A DNA stretch of 44,540 nt from Nitriliruptoraceae bacterium (GCA_003563915.1 PWTE01000116.1:1-44540); one strand, 5' to 3'. Shown: positions 27,128 through 36,078, numbered from the stretch's first letter. A program made the numbers and translations. The notes: generated by a model from the sequence alone, not told the origin.

Positions 27128-27199
27128 TGGTGTGACGACAGGTTGAGGTGATGGCTCCCTCGTCCGGAGACGGGCCTCGGAGCCGATGAGGAGGTGGCG

Positions 27200-27889
27200 G
27201 TGAACACCGAGGGTCAGCAGCCGCCTCCCGCCGTCGTCCACCGTGCGCTGGCGAGCCCCACCCGTCTCCGTCTCCTGGAGGTACTCCGGGACGCCGAGAC
27301 CCCGCGGTCGGTGCAGGCCCTCGCAGACGCGCTTGACCTCCACCCGAACACCGTGCGCAACCACCTGGGGATCCTCACCAACGCCGGTCTGGTCGCCGTC
27401 AGCATCGCCACGAGGGGCGGCCGGGGGCGGCCCCAGCACCTCTTCGTGGCGCGCTGCTCCACCTCAGGACCGGGAGATCGCGAGGGCTACGAGGTGCTGG
27501 CCGGCTTGCTGGCGGACCGTGTCGTGCGCGATCACGACGATGCCGAGCACCTCGTGGAGCAGGCCACGATGGCGTGGGCCAGGGAACAGGTGGTCAGCAG
27601 CGACGTCGGAGCCGATGCTCGGCCCGCCCTGCAGCGACTCGGGGAGCTGCTCGAACGGCTGGGCTTCACCACCCGGTTCGACCAGGCGAACGACGCCGAG
27701 GTGGTCCTGGTATCCGAGGGCTGCCCCCTCACGCCGCTCGCGGAGCACAGCCCGCGGATCGCGTGCTCGTTCCACCGTGGCGTCGTGCGCGGCGTGCTCG
27801 GCGCGGGTGACGGCAAGGTCTCCCTGGACGCCTTCGAGGCTGATCCCGAGGAGCGTCGGTGTCATGGCCGCCTCCGGATCGCCTCATGA
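27200..27889 (+). CDS. COG2345-type helix-turn-helix regulator with C-terminal cysteines
   Basis: A 229-residue regulator. The N-terminal winged helix covers about 12-85 (LASPTRLRLLEVLRD, LDLHPNTVRNHLGILTNAGL, then a GGRGRPQHLF wing). The C-terminal part has Cys175, Cys189, His192 and Cys221 (EGCPLTPLAEHSPRIACSFH and RRCHGRL), like SufR-type Fe-S-binding members of this family. Redox, NO or Fe-S sensing is therefore likely. The GTG at 27200 is 5 bases after GAGGAGG; a GTG at 27194 overlaps that site. The stop overlaps the next start (ATGA), so it is coupled to the NnrS-like gene and probably controls it. Confidence 0.85.
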   Translation: MNTEGQQPPPAVVHRALASPTRLRLLEVLRDAETPRSVQALADALDLHPNTVRNHLGILTNAGLVAVSIATRGGRGRPQHLFVARCSTSGPGDREGYEVLAGLLADRVVRDHDDAEHLVEQATMAWAREQVVSSDVGADARPALQRLGELLERLGFTTRFDQANDAEVVLVSEGCPLTPLAEHSPRIACSFHRGVVRGVLGAGDGKVSLDAFEADPEERRCHGRLRIAS

Positions 27890-29064
27890 GCTCGGCACTC
27901 CGCGCCGACACCGCCGCCGGGACATCGCCCAGGCAGGCGGCACGCGCGACGGTGCCTCGCCACCGGCTCGTACTGCTCGTGCTCGGTGGGATCGGACTGA
28001 TCCTGGGCACCTACACCGGGCTCGCGCGGGCCGGGATCGAGCACCGGTTCGTCGCGGCCGACCTCCACGGTGTGATCATGGTGCTCGGGTTCCTCGGCAC
28101 GCTGATCGCGCTGGAGCGTGCCGTCGCCCTCGGGCGCGCCTGGGGGTACCTCGGCCCCGCATCGAGCGGTGGTTCCGTGCTGGTGCTGGTCGTGTCGCGG
28201 CCGGTCGGCAGCGTCCTGTTGCTGGCCGCCGGCATCGTCGTCTCGCTCACCTACGTGGCTCTGCTCCGGCGCGGCCACCTCGACATCCACCTGGTGATCA
28301 TGCTGCTCGGCGCGCTGGCGTGGGTCGGCGCGGCGGCGCTGTGGCTGGCCGGGGCCGGGCCGGTGCACATCACCCCGCTGCTGGCAGGCTTCCTCGTGCT
28401 CACGATCATCGGCGAACGCCTCGAACTGAGCCGTCTGACGCTGCCGTCGTGGTCCAGCCGACGTCGGTTCCTCGTGCTGGTCGGCATCTTCGTCCTGGGC
28501 ATCGCGATCGCGCGCTGGTGGCGTGAGGCGGGGTTGCTGCTCGGGGGTCTCGGGCTGCTGGGGCAGGTGGCGTGGCTGCTGCGCTACGACGTCGCCCGAC
28601 GCACGATCCGCCGGCCGGGACTCCCTCGCTTCGCGGCGATCTGCCTGCTGGGCGCGTACGGGTGGCTGGCGGTCAGCGGGGTGCTGTGGGTCGCGATGGG
28701 GCTCGGGGCGCGCGGGCCCCTGCTCCACGACGCCCTGGTGCACGCGCTGTTCCTCGGCTTCGTCCTGTCGATGGTGATGGGGCACGCGCCGATCATCCTG
28801 CCGGCGGTCCTGCGGATCCCGCTGGTCTTCCTGCCTATCGCTTACCTGCCCCTGGCCCTGCTGCACGTCTCCGTCGCCGTGCGTATCACCGCCGACCTCG
28901 CAGGGTCCTTCTGGTGGCGTGAGCTCGCCCTGCACGGCAACGTCGCGGCGCTGTTCGCCTTCGTGGTGTTGTCGGTGGTCGCGGCACGCCGGGGCCGGCG
29001 TCAGGGCTCCTGGATGCCGGCATCGATCACCCAGCCCGGGACGACACCCGTAACCTCGAGGTAG
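27886..29064 (+). CDS. NnrS-like multi-pass membrane protein
   Basis: A 392-residue membrane protein with about twelve hydrophobic helices. NnrS proteins are heme- and copper-containing membrane proteins that protect cells from NO by an unclear mechanism. Similar features here are a helix with DLHGVIMVLGFLGTLIALER near the N terminus and VHALFLGFVLSMVMGHAP towards the C terminus, with histidines in LLHDALVH, MGHAP, LLHVS and LALHGN as possible metal ligands. The start at 27886 overlaps the regulator's stop. The assignment rests on pattern and context, so family membership should be treated as probable. Confidence 0.65.
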   Translation: MSSALRADTAAGTSPRQAARATVPRHRLVLLVLGGIGLILGTYTGLARAGIEHRFVAADLHGVIMVLGFLGTLIALERAVALGRAWGYLGPASSGGSVLVLVVSRPVGSVLLLAAGIVVSLTYVALLRRGHLDIHLVIMLLGALAWVGAAALWLAGAGPVHITPLLAGFLVLTIIGERLELSRLTLPSWSSRRRFLVLVGIFVLGIAIARWWREAGLLLGGLGLLGQVAWLLRYDVARRTIRRPGLPRFAAICLLGAYGWLAVSGVLWVAMGLGARGPLLHDALVHALFLGFVLSMVMGHAPIILPAVLRIPLVFLPIAYLPLALLHVSVAVRITADLAGSFWWRELALHGNVAALFAFVVLSVVAARRGRRQGSWMPASITQPGTTPVTSR

Positions 29065-29066
29065 CC

Positions 29067-30332
29067 ATGTCCACCACGTCGTCCTCCCTCCCGGTGCTCC
29101 GGCCGGGGCACGGTCGGCCGCGGGGTGCCTCGCCGTTCGGGTCCGCGGCGCCCAGCATCCTGGCGGCCCTGGTCTACGCCGGGGCGCTGGTCGTCTGGCT
29201 GGTCACCGGGGACGCGCTGCCGGGTGGGCGCCCCTTCGCCGTGCACCTGTTCACCCTGGGGGTGCTGACCAACCTGGTGCTCACCTTCAGCGAGCACTTC
29301 GCCCGTACCGTGACCCGCACCGCGGGGGAGAGGTCGTGGTGGTGGCCGATCGTCACCAACCTCGGGATCCTGGCGGTCCTGGTGGGGCTGCCGACTCGGT
29401 GGCTGCCCGCACTGGCCGGCGGGGCGACGTTGCTGATCGCGGTGGTGTTCCTCGCCTACGTGCGCCTGCGGCGTATGCGCAAGGCCGCGGTCGGTGCACG
29501 TTTCGCCTGGATCGTGCGCATCTACGAGCGGGCGCACGGTGCGTTCGTCCACGGAGCGGTGTTCGGAGCGCTGATCGGGGTCGGGCTCGTGAGCGGCAGC
29601 TGGTTCGGTACCACCCGCACCGCTCACCTGCACGCGATGGTGCTCGGGTGGGGCGGTTTGACGCTGCTGGCGACGCTGGTGTTCTTCGGACCGACGATGG
29701 CCCGGACCCGCATCGAGCCCGGTGCCGACGACCGCTCGGCACGTCTGCTCCGGCACGGAGCGACGGGCTTGAGCGTGGCGATCCTGCTGCTGTTCCTGGC
29801 GGGTATCGGCGGGACGTGGGGGCAGGTGCTCAACGTCGTAGCCGCCGGTGGATTGACCGTCTACGCCGCCGCAGCGACCCTGGTCTGCCTGCCGGTCGCA
29901 CGCGCGGTCCGCAGCGCGAAGCTCACCGCGGCGCGACCGCTGGTGCTGGGGGTGTGCCTCTGGTTCCCGGTCGTGGTGTGGGCCGACGTCGTGGTCGTCC
30001 TCGGCTCCGCGTGGCGCTGGCTGGACATGCTCGGGGTGATCGCGCTCACCGGGGTGCTCGCCCAGGCGATCCTGGCGACCCTGGTCTACCTCGCCCCCAT
30101 GCTTCGCGGCCGCACGACCGATGCGCGGGACACGATCCGGGTCCGGTTGGAAGCGGGGGGCCGGACCCGCGCCGTGGCGGTCTCGCTGGGGGTCGTCCTG
30201 GTGGCACTCGCCACCTCGCCGTTGATCTCCACGCCCGCGCTGCTGGGTATCGGCTGGGGTACGGTGATCCTGACCGTGCTGCTCACCCTGGCGACCGCGC
30301 TCTGGCCGCTGCCTCGGGCGGAGGCTCCCTGA
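29067..30332 (+). CDS. Multi-pass membrane protein, NnrS-like or membrane domain as in actinobacterial copper oxidases
   Basis: A 421-residue membrane protein with about twelve helices, starting 2 bases after the NnrS-like gene. HLFTLGVLTNLVLTFSEHFA near residue 65 recalls the membrane domain fused to some actinobacterial multicopper oxidase/NirK-type proteins; here there is no cupredoxin part. Other possible heme ligands are in IYERAHGAFVHG and TAHLHAMVLGWGG. The last 50 bases overlap the convergent ADP-ribosylglycohydrolase gene. Function is unproven; an NO- or copper-linked role is inferred from context. Confidence 0.6.
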   Translation: MSTTSSSLPVLRPGHGRPRGASPFGSAAPSILAALVYAGALVVWLVTGDALPGGRPFAVHLFTLGVLTNLVLTFSEHFARTVTRTAGERSWWWPIVTNLGILAVLVGLPTRWLPALAGGATLLIAVVFLAYVRLRRMRKAAVGARFAWIVRIYERAHGAFVHGAVFGALIGVGLVSGSWFGTTRTAHLHAMVLGWGGLTLLATLVFFGPTMARTRIEPGADDRSARLLRHGATGLSVAILLLFLAGIGGTWGQVLNVVAAGGLTVYAAAATLVCLPVARAVRSAKLTAARPLVLGVCLWFPVVVWADVVVVLGSAWRWLDMLGVIALTGVLAQAILATLVYLAPMLRGRTTDARDTIRVRLEAGGRTRAVAVSLGVVLVALATSPLISTPALLGIGWGTVILTVLLTLATALWPLPRAEAP

Positions 30333-31278
30333 CCAGCTCGTGGGACAGCGCCGCGAGTTCGTCCCGCGCTTCCAGCCGCTCCAGTAGCCGCTCCGGCAGC
30401 CCTGCGGGACCCAGGCGCGCGGCCGCCATCGTCCCGGCCATCGCCGCGATCGTGTCGGTGTCACCGCCGAGCTGCACGGCGGTCACCAGGGTGTCCTCGA
30501 GGTCGTCGGGTGCCGCCAACAGTGCGGCGATGGCTGCCGGCACCGATCCCCGTGCGACGACGCTGGTGCCGATCCGCGCCGCGGTTGCGAGCAGGCGGTC
30601 CCGGTCGTCACGCGCGTCCAGGAGCAGCTCCGTCGCTTCCCGCACCGGTCCTGGCGGGAGCCGTGCCGCGGCTTCGATGACGGCGGCGACCACGGACCCG
30701 TGTGGGCCTGACCGCGCTCCCAGCACCGAGGTGGTCGCGACCACCACCGCACCGTCGATCGCCTCGGCGTGGGCGTGGGTGACCAGCGCCTGGCTCCGCG
30801 CCAGCCTCTCGGCGTGCTCCACGTCGTCGCTGGCCGCCAGCGCCACCGGTCCGACCCGCATCGCCGCGCCGTTGCCGAACGAGCCGCTCCCACCGAACAG
30901 CGACCCGGCTGCCTCGACGTAGCTGCCGCCCTGGCGCGCCATGGCGAAGACCTGCGGAGGACCGGCGCCGTACCCCCGCCACGGTTCGTCGGCGTAGGCC
31001 GCGGCGAACGCGTCACCCAGCACCTGAGGGTCGATGCGGTCGGCGCCGTGCTCGACCAGGACCCGCCCGAGGGCGATCGCCATGTGCGTGTCGTCGGTCC
31101 AGGTGAGTGGCCGGTCGTCGGTGATCCGGGTGACCACCTCGTCGCGGCTGATCCCACGGCGTCCCTCGAAGGGGGCGCCGACGGCATCACCCAGCGCGAG
31201 CCCGAGCAACGCTGCCCGGACCCGGTGGCGGGTCTGCCGGTCAACCTCGCTGGCTGCGTCACCCGATCCTGATGTCAC
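30283..31278 (-). CDS. ADP-ribosylglycohydrolase family protein
   Basis: All-helical hydrolase of about 331 residues, removing ADP-ribose from proteins or small molecules with a magnesium pair. The metal motifs are at both ends as expected: LTWTDDTHMAIALG in the first quarter and LGGDTDTIAAMAGTMA near the C terminus, with GLALGDAVGAPFEG at the start. DraG-type members reverse ADP-ribosylation of nitrogenase reductase, but no such system is seen here. The GTG at 31278 fits the family N terminus; the frame extends to 31464 without similarity. Convergent with the gene at 29067 with a 50-base overlap. Confidence 0.9.
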   Translation of the reverse strand: MTSGSGDAASEVDRQTRHRVRAALLGLALGDAVGAPFEGRRGISRDEVVTRITDDRPLTWTDDTHMAIALGRVLVEHGADRIDPQVLGDAFAAAYADEPWRGYGAGPPQVFAMARQGGSYVEAAGSLFGGSGSFGNGAAMRVGPVALAASDDVEHAERLARSQALVTHAHAEAIDGAVVVATTSVLGARSGPHGSVVAAVIEAAARLPPGPVREATELLLDARDDRDRLLATAARIGTSVVARGSVPAAIAALLAAPDDLEDTLVTAVQLGGDTDTIAAMAGTMAAARLGPAGLPERLLERLEARDELAALSHELVREPPPEAAARARSPG

Positions 31279-31456
31279 CTGTGACCGACCTTCCCGTGAG
31301 CGATCGAGACCACCGTAGGGCGCGATGGAAGAGGCGCCCCACCGGCCGTGTTGCCAGGGTGATGGCAAGGCTCGCACGCGGAGGACATCGCAGGGTCGGG
31401 ACGACACCGACCTCGGTTGCGCCAGCGGGCCGCCCGACCGAACCGAGGAGGACCCC

Positions 31457-32866
31457 ATGAGCACCTACGACGTCGTCGTCATCGGCGCCGGACCCGCTGG
31501 CGAGAACGCCGCGGACTACGCCATCCAACGCGGCCTGACCGCCGCCATCGTCGAACTCGAACTCGTCGGCGGCGAGTGCAGCTACTGGGGCTGCATGCCC
31601 TCGAAGGCGCTGCTCCGTCCGACCGAGGTGCTCGCGGCTGCCAAGCGTGTACCTGCCGCCGCGGCTGCCGTCACCGGTGAGGTCGATGTCGCGAAGGTGC
31701 TCAAGAACCGTGACGCTTTCACGTCGAACTGGGACGACAAGGGCCAGGTCGACTGGCTCGAAGGCGCCGGCGTCGAGCTGTTCCGCGGTCGTGGCCGGCT
31801 CGCCGGCGACAAGGTCGTCGAGGTCGTCGCGGAGGACGGGACCGTCACGCGGCTGGAGGCGACCAAGGGTGTGGTCATCGGGGTCGGCACCCGCGCCGCG
31901 CACCCGCCGATCGAAGGTCTGGCCGACATCCAGACCTGGGACAACCGCGACATCACCGAAGCCAAGGAGATCCCGGATCGACTCGTCGTCCTCGGCGGCG
32001 GCGTGATCGGGGTCGAGATGGCGCAGGCCTTCCAGCGTCTGGGTGCGTCCGAGGTCCCCATCATCGAGGCCATGGATGGCCTGCTCCCTCGCGAGGAGCC
32101 TTTCGTCGGTCAGGAGCTGGCGACCGCGCTCGAGGCGGAAGGGATCTCCGTCGAGGTCGGCGCGATGGCGACCAAGGTCGCCCGCGAGGGGACCGACGGG
32201 CCCGTCACCGTCACGCTCGACGGTGGCGACGTCATCACCGGTGACGAACTGCTCGTCGCCGTCGGACGCCGTGCCCCCACCGACGACCTCGGACTGGAAA
32301 CCGTCGGTGTGGAGCCCGGCAGGGGTGGCTTCATCGACGTGGATGACCACCTGCGTGTCCCCGGGCACGACTGGCTGTACGTCGTCGGCGACGCGAACGG
32401 CCGGGCGCTGCTGACCCACCAGGGCAAGTACCAGGCCCGTCTCGTCGGCGACGCGCTGGCCGGCGTGGATGTCGACCCGGCCTGGGCCGACACCGAGGCG
32501 ATGCCTCGCGTCGTCTACACCGACCCGCAGATCGCGGCCGTCGGACTCACCGAGGAGCAGGCGCGCGAGCGTGGCATCGATGTGCTCACCGTGTCCTACA
32601 ACGTCGGCCACTCCGCCGGCGGCGCCCTGCTCGGCAAGGGCACCGACGGCACCGCCCAGCTGGTCATCGACCGGGACGCCCGCACGATCGTCGGCGCGAC
32701 CTTCGTCGGTCCCGGCGTCGGTGAGCAGCTCCACGCAGCCACGATCGCCGTCGCCGGCGAGGTCACCATCGACCGCCTGTGGCACGCCGTCCCACCGTTC
32801 CCCACCGTCTCCGAGGTCTGGCTCCGGCTCCTCGAGGAGGTCCGCAAGGTCGACCTCGCCGGCTGA
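31457..32866 (+). CDS. Dihydrolipoamide dehydrogenase/mercuric reductase-family flavoprotein
   Basis: A 469-residue disulfide oxidoreductase. FAD motif VVIGAGPAGENAADYA; redox disulfide GGECSYWGCMPSK (Cys41, Cys46); NAD(P) motif VVLGGGVIGVEMAQAF; second FAD motif YVVGDANGRALLTHQGKYQ. The C-terminal dimer-interface motif, HAHPTxSE in lipoamide dehydrogenase, reads HAVPPFPTVSE, so the catalytic second His is Phe. True Lpd activity is doubtful; other substrates such as quinones or different disulfides are more likely. The ATG at 31457 follows CGAGGAGG. A strong double hairpin ends the gene. Confidence 0.9.
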   Translation: MSTYDVVVIGAGPAGENAADYAIQRGLTAAIVELELVGGECSYWGCMPSKALLRPTEVLAAAKRVPAAAAAVTGEVDVAKVLKNRDAFTSNWDDKGQVDWLEGAGVELFRGRGRLAGDKVVEVVAEDGTVTRLEATKGVVIGVGTRAAHPPIEGLADIQTWDNRDITEAKEIPDRLVVLGGGVIGVEMAQAFQRLGASEVPIIEAMDGLLPREEPFVGQELATALEAEGISVEVGAMATKVAREGTDGPVTVTLDGGDVITGDELLVAVGRRAPTDDLGLETVGVEPGRGGFIDVDDHLRVPGHDWLYVVGDANGRALLTHQGKYQARLVGDALAGVDVDPAWADTEAMPRVVYTDPQIAAVGLTEEQARERGIDVLTVSYNVGHSAGGALLGKGTDGTAQLVIDRDARTIVGATFVGPGVGEQLHAATIAVAGEVTIDRLWHAVPPFPTVSEVWLRLLEEVRKVDLAG

Positions 32867-32879
32867 CCCCACCTGACCC

Positions 32880-32939
32880 GGCGGCTGCCCCTCCGCCAGC
32901 CGCCCGCGGCCCCGATGTGCTCCCCCGCATCGGGGCCGC
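32880..32939 (+). terminator. Double-hairpin terminator after the Lpd-like gene
   Basis: Two successive hairpins: GGCGGCTG with CAGCCGCC (8-base stem, 32880-32904), then GCGGCCCCGATG with CATCGGGGCCGC (perfect 12-base stem, 32906-32917 and 32928-32939) followed by TTCCC. This lies 14-73 bases after the stop and just before the acyltransferase gene. Confidence 0.75.
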
Positions 32940-33001
32940 TTCCCGTGGGTGGCCGGGCCCATCGCCGTCTACGGTGGTCCTCGAACACCGAGAGGATGTG
33001 C

Positions 33002-34099
33002 GTGAGCGAGCTGGGCCCGGATCCCCACCGCCGCCCGCCAGGGGCGTGGCGGTTCATCGTGCGCCTGATCCGCACACTGCTCCGCCTACGTGGCTGGCGG
33101 GTGCAGGCACAGCGCCCAGACCCGCTGCCCGGTCCCGGTCAACCGCTGGTCGTCGTGCTCAACCACACCTCCAACCTCGATGCCTTCCTCGTCGCCGATA
33201 CCGTCTGGCGGTGGCTCGACCGGTGGGTGCAACCCCTGGTGAAGCGGGAGCTGTTCGCGGTCCCGGTGCTCGGGACGATCGCCCGCGGTGCCGGCGCGAT
33301 CCCGGTCGACCGGGGAGCGGGCGCTGGCCGGGAAGCGGCGTACGGAGCCGCGGTGGAGCGGTTGGGCCAGGGCAGCACGATCCTCGTCGCACCGGAAGGC
33401 ACGATCACCCACGACGGCTCGTTGCTGCCCCTGCGACACGGCGCCGCCCGGCTCGCACTGGAGGCCGGGGTCGACGTACTGGTGGTGACCCACTTCGGGG
33501 CGCAACGTGCGTTCTCCCCGGTGGCGCGTTTCCCCCACCGCGGTGCGGTGGTCACGATGGCGATGGATGTCGTCTCGCCGTTCCCGGACGAGGATGCGGC
33601 GGCGCTCACCGGACGGATCGCCGCCGTGATGCTCGACCGCAGCGAGGAACTGGCGGGGGCCTACCCGCAGGCCGATCCGGAGGCGCCGTGGTGGCCGCCC
33701 TACGCGGCGCCCGCGCCTCCAAGTGCCGTCGCGAAGGAGAACCTCGAGCGATACCGCCAGAGCATGGCCGAGGCGGTCGCGGGCGCACGGGAACGGATGA
33801 CGCAACTGGCCGAGGAGCACCACGTCGAGGAACGCCTGGCGGACACACGCGACCGCGCCCGGGCACGTGCCGAGGAGCTCGCCGCCCGGTCACGGGCACG
33901 CGCCGAGGACATCGTCCAGCGGGCCGAGGAGCTGGCCGTCCGCTCCCGCGAACGTGCTGGTGACGTTGCTCACCGGGCCGAGGAGCTCGCCGAGCAGGCT
34001 CGGCAGCTGTTCGAGGAACTGAGCGAGCAGGCTCGCGACCAGGCCGAGCTCCTCAGCGACCGGTTCGGACACCACGACGATCCGCCGCGCACCGAGTGA
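33002..34099 (+). CDS. PlsC-type acyltransferase with C-terminal coiled-coil extension
   Basis: Acyl transfer to a lysophospholipid or related acceptor at the membrane. The HX4D motif is LNHTSNLDAF, and later conserved blocks are APEGTITHDGSLLPLRHGAARLAL and a GAIPVDRG-type segment. The acyltransferase domain ends about residue 225. About 120 residues then form heptad-like repeats rich in Arg, Ala and Glu, with RAEEL occurring several times, predicted as a long coiled coil, which is unusual for a PlsC enzyme. The GTG at 33002 follows GAGAGG by 6 bases; an ATG at 32996 overlaps that site. The substrate is unknown. Confidence 0.86.
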   Translation: MSELGPDPHRRPPGAWRFIVRLIRTLLRLRGWRVQAQRPDPLPGPGQPLVVVLNHTSNLDAFLVADTVWRWLDRWVQPLVKRELFAVPVLGTIARGAGAIPVDRGAGAGREAAYGAAVERLGQGSTILVAPEGTITHDGSLLPLRHGAARLALEAGVDVLVVTHFGAQRAFSPVARFPHRGAVVTMAMDVVSPFPDEDAAALTGRIAAVMLDRSEELAGAYPQADPEAPWWPPYAAPAPPSAVAKENLERYRQSMAEAVAGARERMTQLAEEHHVEERLADTRDRARARAEELAARSRARAEDIVQRAEELAVRSRERAGDVAHRAEELAEQARQLFEELSEQARDQAELLSDRFGHHDDPPRTE

Positions 34100-34126
34100 G
34101 TGCCCCTCCCGCCGGGATCCGTGGCG

Positions 34127-34876
34127 TCAGAGGGTCGCGTCGAACCAGCGCAGCACGTGCTCCAGCGCCACCCCGGCGGCGGAACGGTCGCTGAGCAGGT
34201 GGTCGGCCTCCAACAGGGGCAGGAAGGCCTTCGGTTGCGTCGCGGCCGCGAAGATCCGTTCGCCCTCCTCGACGCTCACCACCTGGTCGTCGACCGCGTG
34301 GAGGACGAGCAGCGGTCGTCCGAGCGCCGCGACGGCGCCGGACTGGTCGTGCTCGTCCAACTCGTCGAGGAAGCCCTTCGCCACCTCGAAGCCCCGACCA
34401 CCGATCGTGACCTTCACCCGGTCGTCGTCCAGCTCCTCGGCCCGCGAGAACAGGTGCTCGACGTGGGCGGGGGAGGAGGGAGCGCCGAGCGTCACGACCG
34501 AGCGCACCGTGTGGATACGGCCTGCGGCGAGCAGCGTCGCGGCGCCGCCCAAGCTGTGTCCCAGCATCCCGCAGGGCCCGTAGCCCTGATCGATCAGCGT
34601 GGTGGCCGCAAGCACCAGGTCCCGGACGTCGTTCCCTATCGTGCTGGTGGCGAAGTCCCCCTGGCTGTCGCCCAGCCCCGTGAAGTCGAACCTCAGGACC
34701 GCGTAGCCACCGTCGGCCAGCCCGTTGGCCAGGCGGGTCATCGTGTGCAGGTCCTTCGAGCAGGTGAAGCAGTGGGCCAGCAGCACGCTGCCCCTGGCAT
34801 CACCGTCGGGGACGTGCAGCACCCCTTGCAGCTCCGCGCCGGTGCTTCCCGCGAACGTCAGCGTGCGGGTCTCCAT
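34127..34876 (-). CDS. Alpha/beta hydrolase of the OsmC-fusion-associated type
   Basis: A 249-residue serine hydrolase. The HCFTCSKDLHTMTRLANGLA and VLRFDFTGLGDSQGDF segments are typical of hydrolases that elsewhere are fused to an OsmC domain; here the hydrolase stands alone and an OsmC protein is encoded separately at 18405. Nucleophile Ser108 in MLGHSLGG; acid probably in HAVDDQVVS; His in EADHLLSD. Substrate unknown. Convergent with the acyltransferase gene, 27 bases apart, with no clear terminator between them. Confidence 0.88.
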   Translation of the reverse strand: METRTLTFAGSTGAELQGVLHVPDGDARGSVLLAHCFTCSKDLHTMTRLANGLADGGYAVLRFDFTGLGDSQGDFATSTIGNDVRDLVLAATTLIDQGYGPCGMLGHSLGGAATLLAAGRIHTVRSVVTLGAPSSPAHVEHLFSRAEELDDDRVKVTIGGRGFEVAKGFLDELDEHDQSGAVAALGRPLLVLHAVDDQVVSVEEGERIFAAATQPKAFLPLLEADHLLSDRSAAGVALEHVLRWFDATL

Positions 34877-34938
34877 CGGGTCGCGTCCTCACGTCCGGGG
34901 GTCTGGTCACGACGAACCTACTCCCCGGCGGGCGGTGG

Positions 34939-36078
34939 TCACGTCAGGAACGTGTTCGCGTAGCGGGTCAAGGTGTCGAGGTAGTTCGCCCGCTCGAAGG
35001 TGGCGGGATCCGGCACGTTCAACTGGCTCACGGAGCCGCGGAGCTGGTCGACCGAGGCGTACTCGCGTTCCGCCATCCAGGAACGCAAACCGTCGACCAT
35101 CACGCCCACGTGATCCGGACCGTGGCGCAGCAGCGCCGAGGGGGTCATGGCGGCGTCGGCACCGGCCAACAGCACCTTCACCACGTCATTGGCGGTGTGG
35201 ATGCCGGTGGTGGCGGCCAGGGAGGCCTCGACCCGGCCGTGCAGCAACGCCATCCACCGCAGGGGCAACCGCAACTCGTCCGAGCTGGACAGGACCAGGT
35301 GGGGACCCACCGACAGGGTCTCCAGGTCGATGTCCGGCTGGTAGAAGCGGTTGAACAGCACCAGTCCGGAGGCGCCGGCGTCGACCAGCCGGCCGGCCAG
35401 GTTGCCCAGCGCCGACCAGTAGGGCGACAGCTTGACCGCGACGGGGACGTCGCACGCCGTGGCCACCGCGGACACGACCGCCAGCGTCTCGCCCTCGACA
35501 TCGCGTCCGACGCGATCCGGATCGGCGGCGACCTGGTAGACGTTGAGCTCCAGCGCATCCGCGCCGGCGTCGGCCAGCATGCGGGCGTACTCGGTCCAGC
35601 CACCCACGGTGGCGCCGTTCAGGCTCGCGATCACCGGCACGTCGACGGCGGCCTTGGCCTCACGGATCAACCGGAGGTAACGCACCGATCCCTGGTTGTA
35701 GTCGTCCAGGACCGGCGCGTAGCCGTACGTCGCCTCCGGGTTCACATCCGCGGACAGCCCGAGGTAGCGGTCGACCTGCTCGATCTCGTGCTCGAGCTGC
35801 TCCTCGAACAGGCTCGGCAGCACGACCGCACCGATCCCCGCCGCGTCCAGTGCCCGGAGCGACCCCAGGTCACCGGTCAGCGGGCTGCACGACGCGACGA
35901 TCGGGCACCGCAGCTCCAGGCCCAGGTAGCGGGTCGTCAGGTCGGGGTCGCCATCCGGTCCGGGGCCGCTCGGGATGACCCGCCCCCAGCCGCCGAGCTG
36001 GTCGTCCTCGTCCAGCGGCGCGAAGCGGGTGGGGTCGCGGGGTGACTCGTCGGTGGGGCTGCCGTTGCCATCGCTCAC
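34939..36078 (-). CDS. Dihydroorotate dehydrogenase-like flavoprotein
   Basis: TIM-barrel protein of about 379 residues related to class I dihydroorotate dehydrogenase. Blocks include TTRYLGLELRCPIVASCSPL, VPVIASLNGATVGGW, ALELNVYQVAADPDRVG, VPVAVKLSPYWSALGNLA and the phosphate-binding TGIHTANDVVKVLLAGADA. The GTG start overlaps the nifJ stop (GTGA), so the two are translationally coupled, a pairing I recall for DHOD-like genes beside pyruvate:ferredoxin oxidoreductase genes. No pyr genes are nearby, which argues against a role in pyrimidine synthesis; a ferredoxin-linked reductase is one possibility. Confidence 0.88.
   Translation of the reverse strand: MSDGNGSPTDESPRDPTRFAPLDEDDQLGGWGRVIPSGPGPDGDPDLTTRYLGLELRCPIVASCSPLTGDLGSLRALDAAGIGAVVLPSLFEEQLEHEIEQVDRYLGLSADVNPEATYGYAPVLDDYNQGSVRYLRLIREAKAAVDVPVIASLNGATVGGWTEYARMLADAGADALELNVYQVAADPDRVGRDVEGETLAVVSAVATACDVPVAVKLSPYWSALGNLAGRLVDAGASGLVLFNRFYQPDIDLETLSVGPHLVLSSSDELRLPLRWMALLHGRVEASLAATTGIHTANDVVKVLLAGADAAMTPSALLRHGPDHVGVMVDGLRSWMAEREYASVDQLRGSVSQLNVPDPATFERANYLDTLTRYANTFLT

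Noticed and set aside
31259-32962. Minus-strand open frame of 567 codons
   Set aside because: Antisense to the Lpd-like gene; only the plus strand has FAD and disulfide motifs and a good ribosome binding site.
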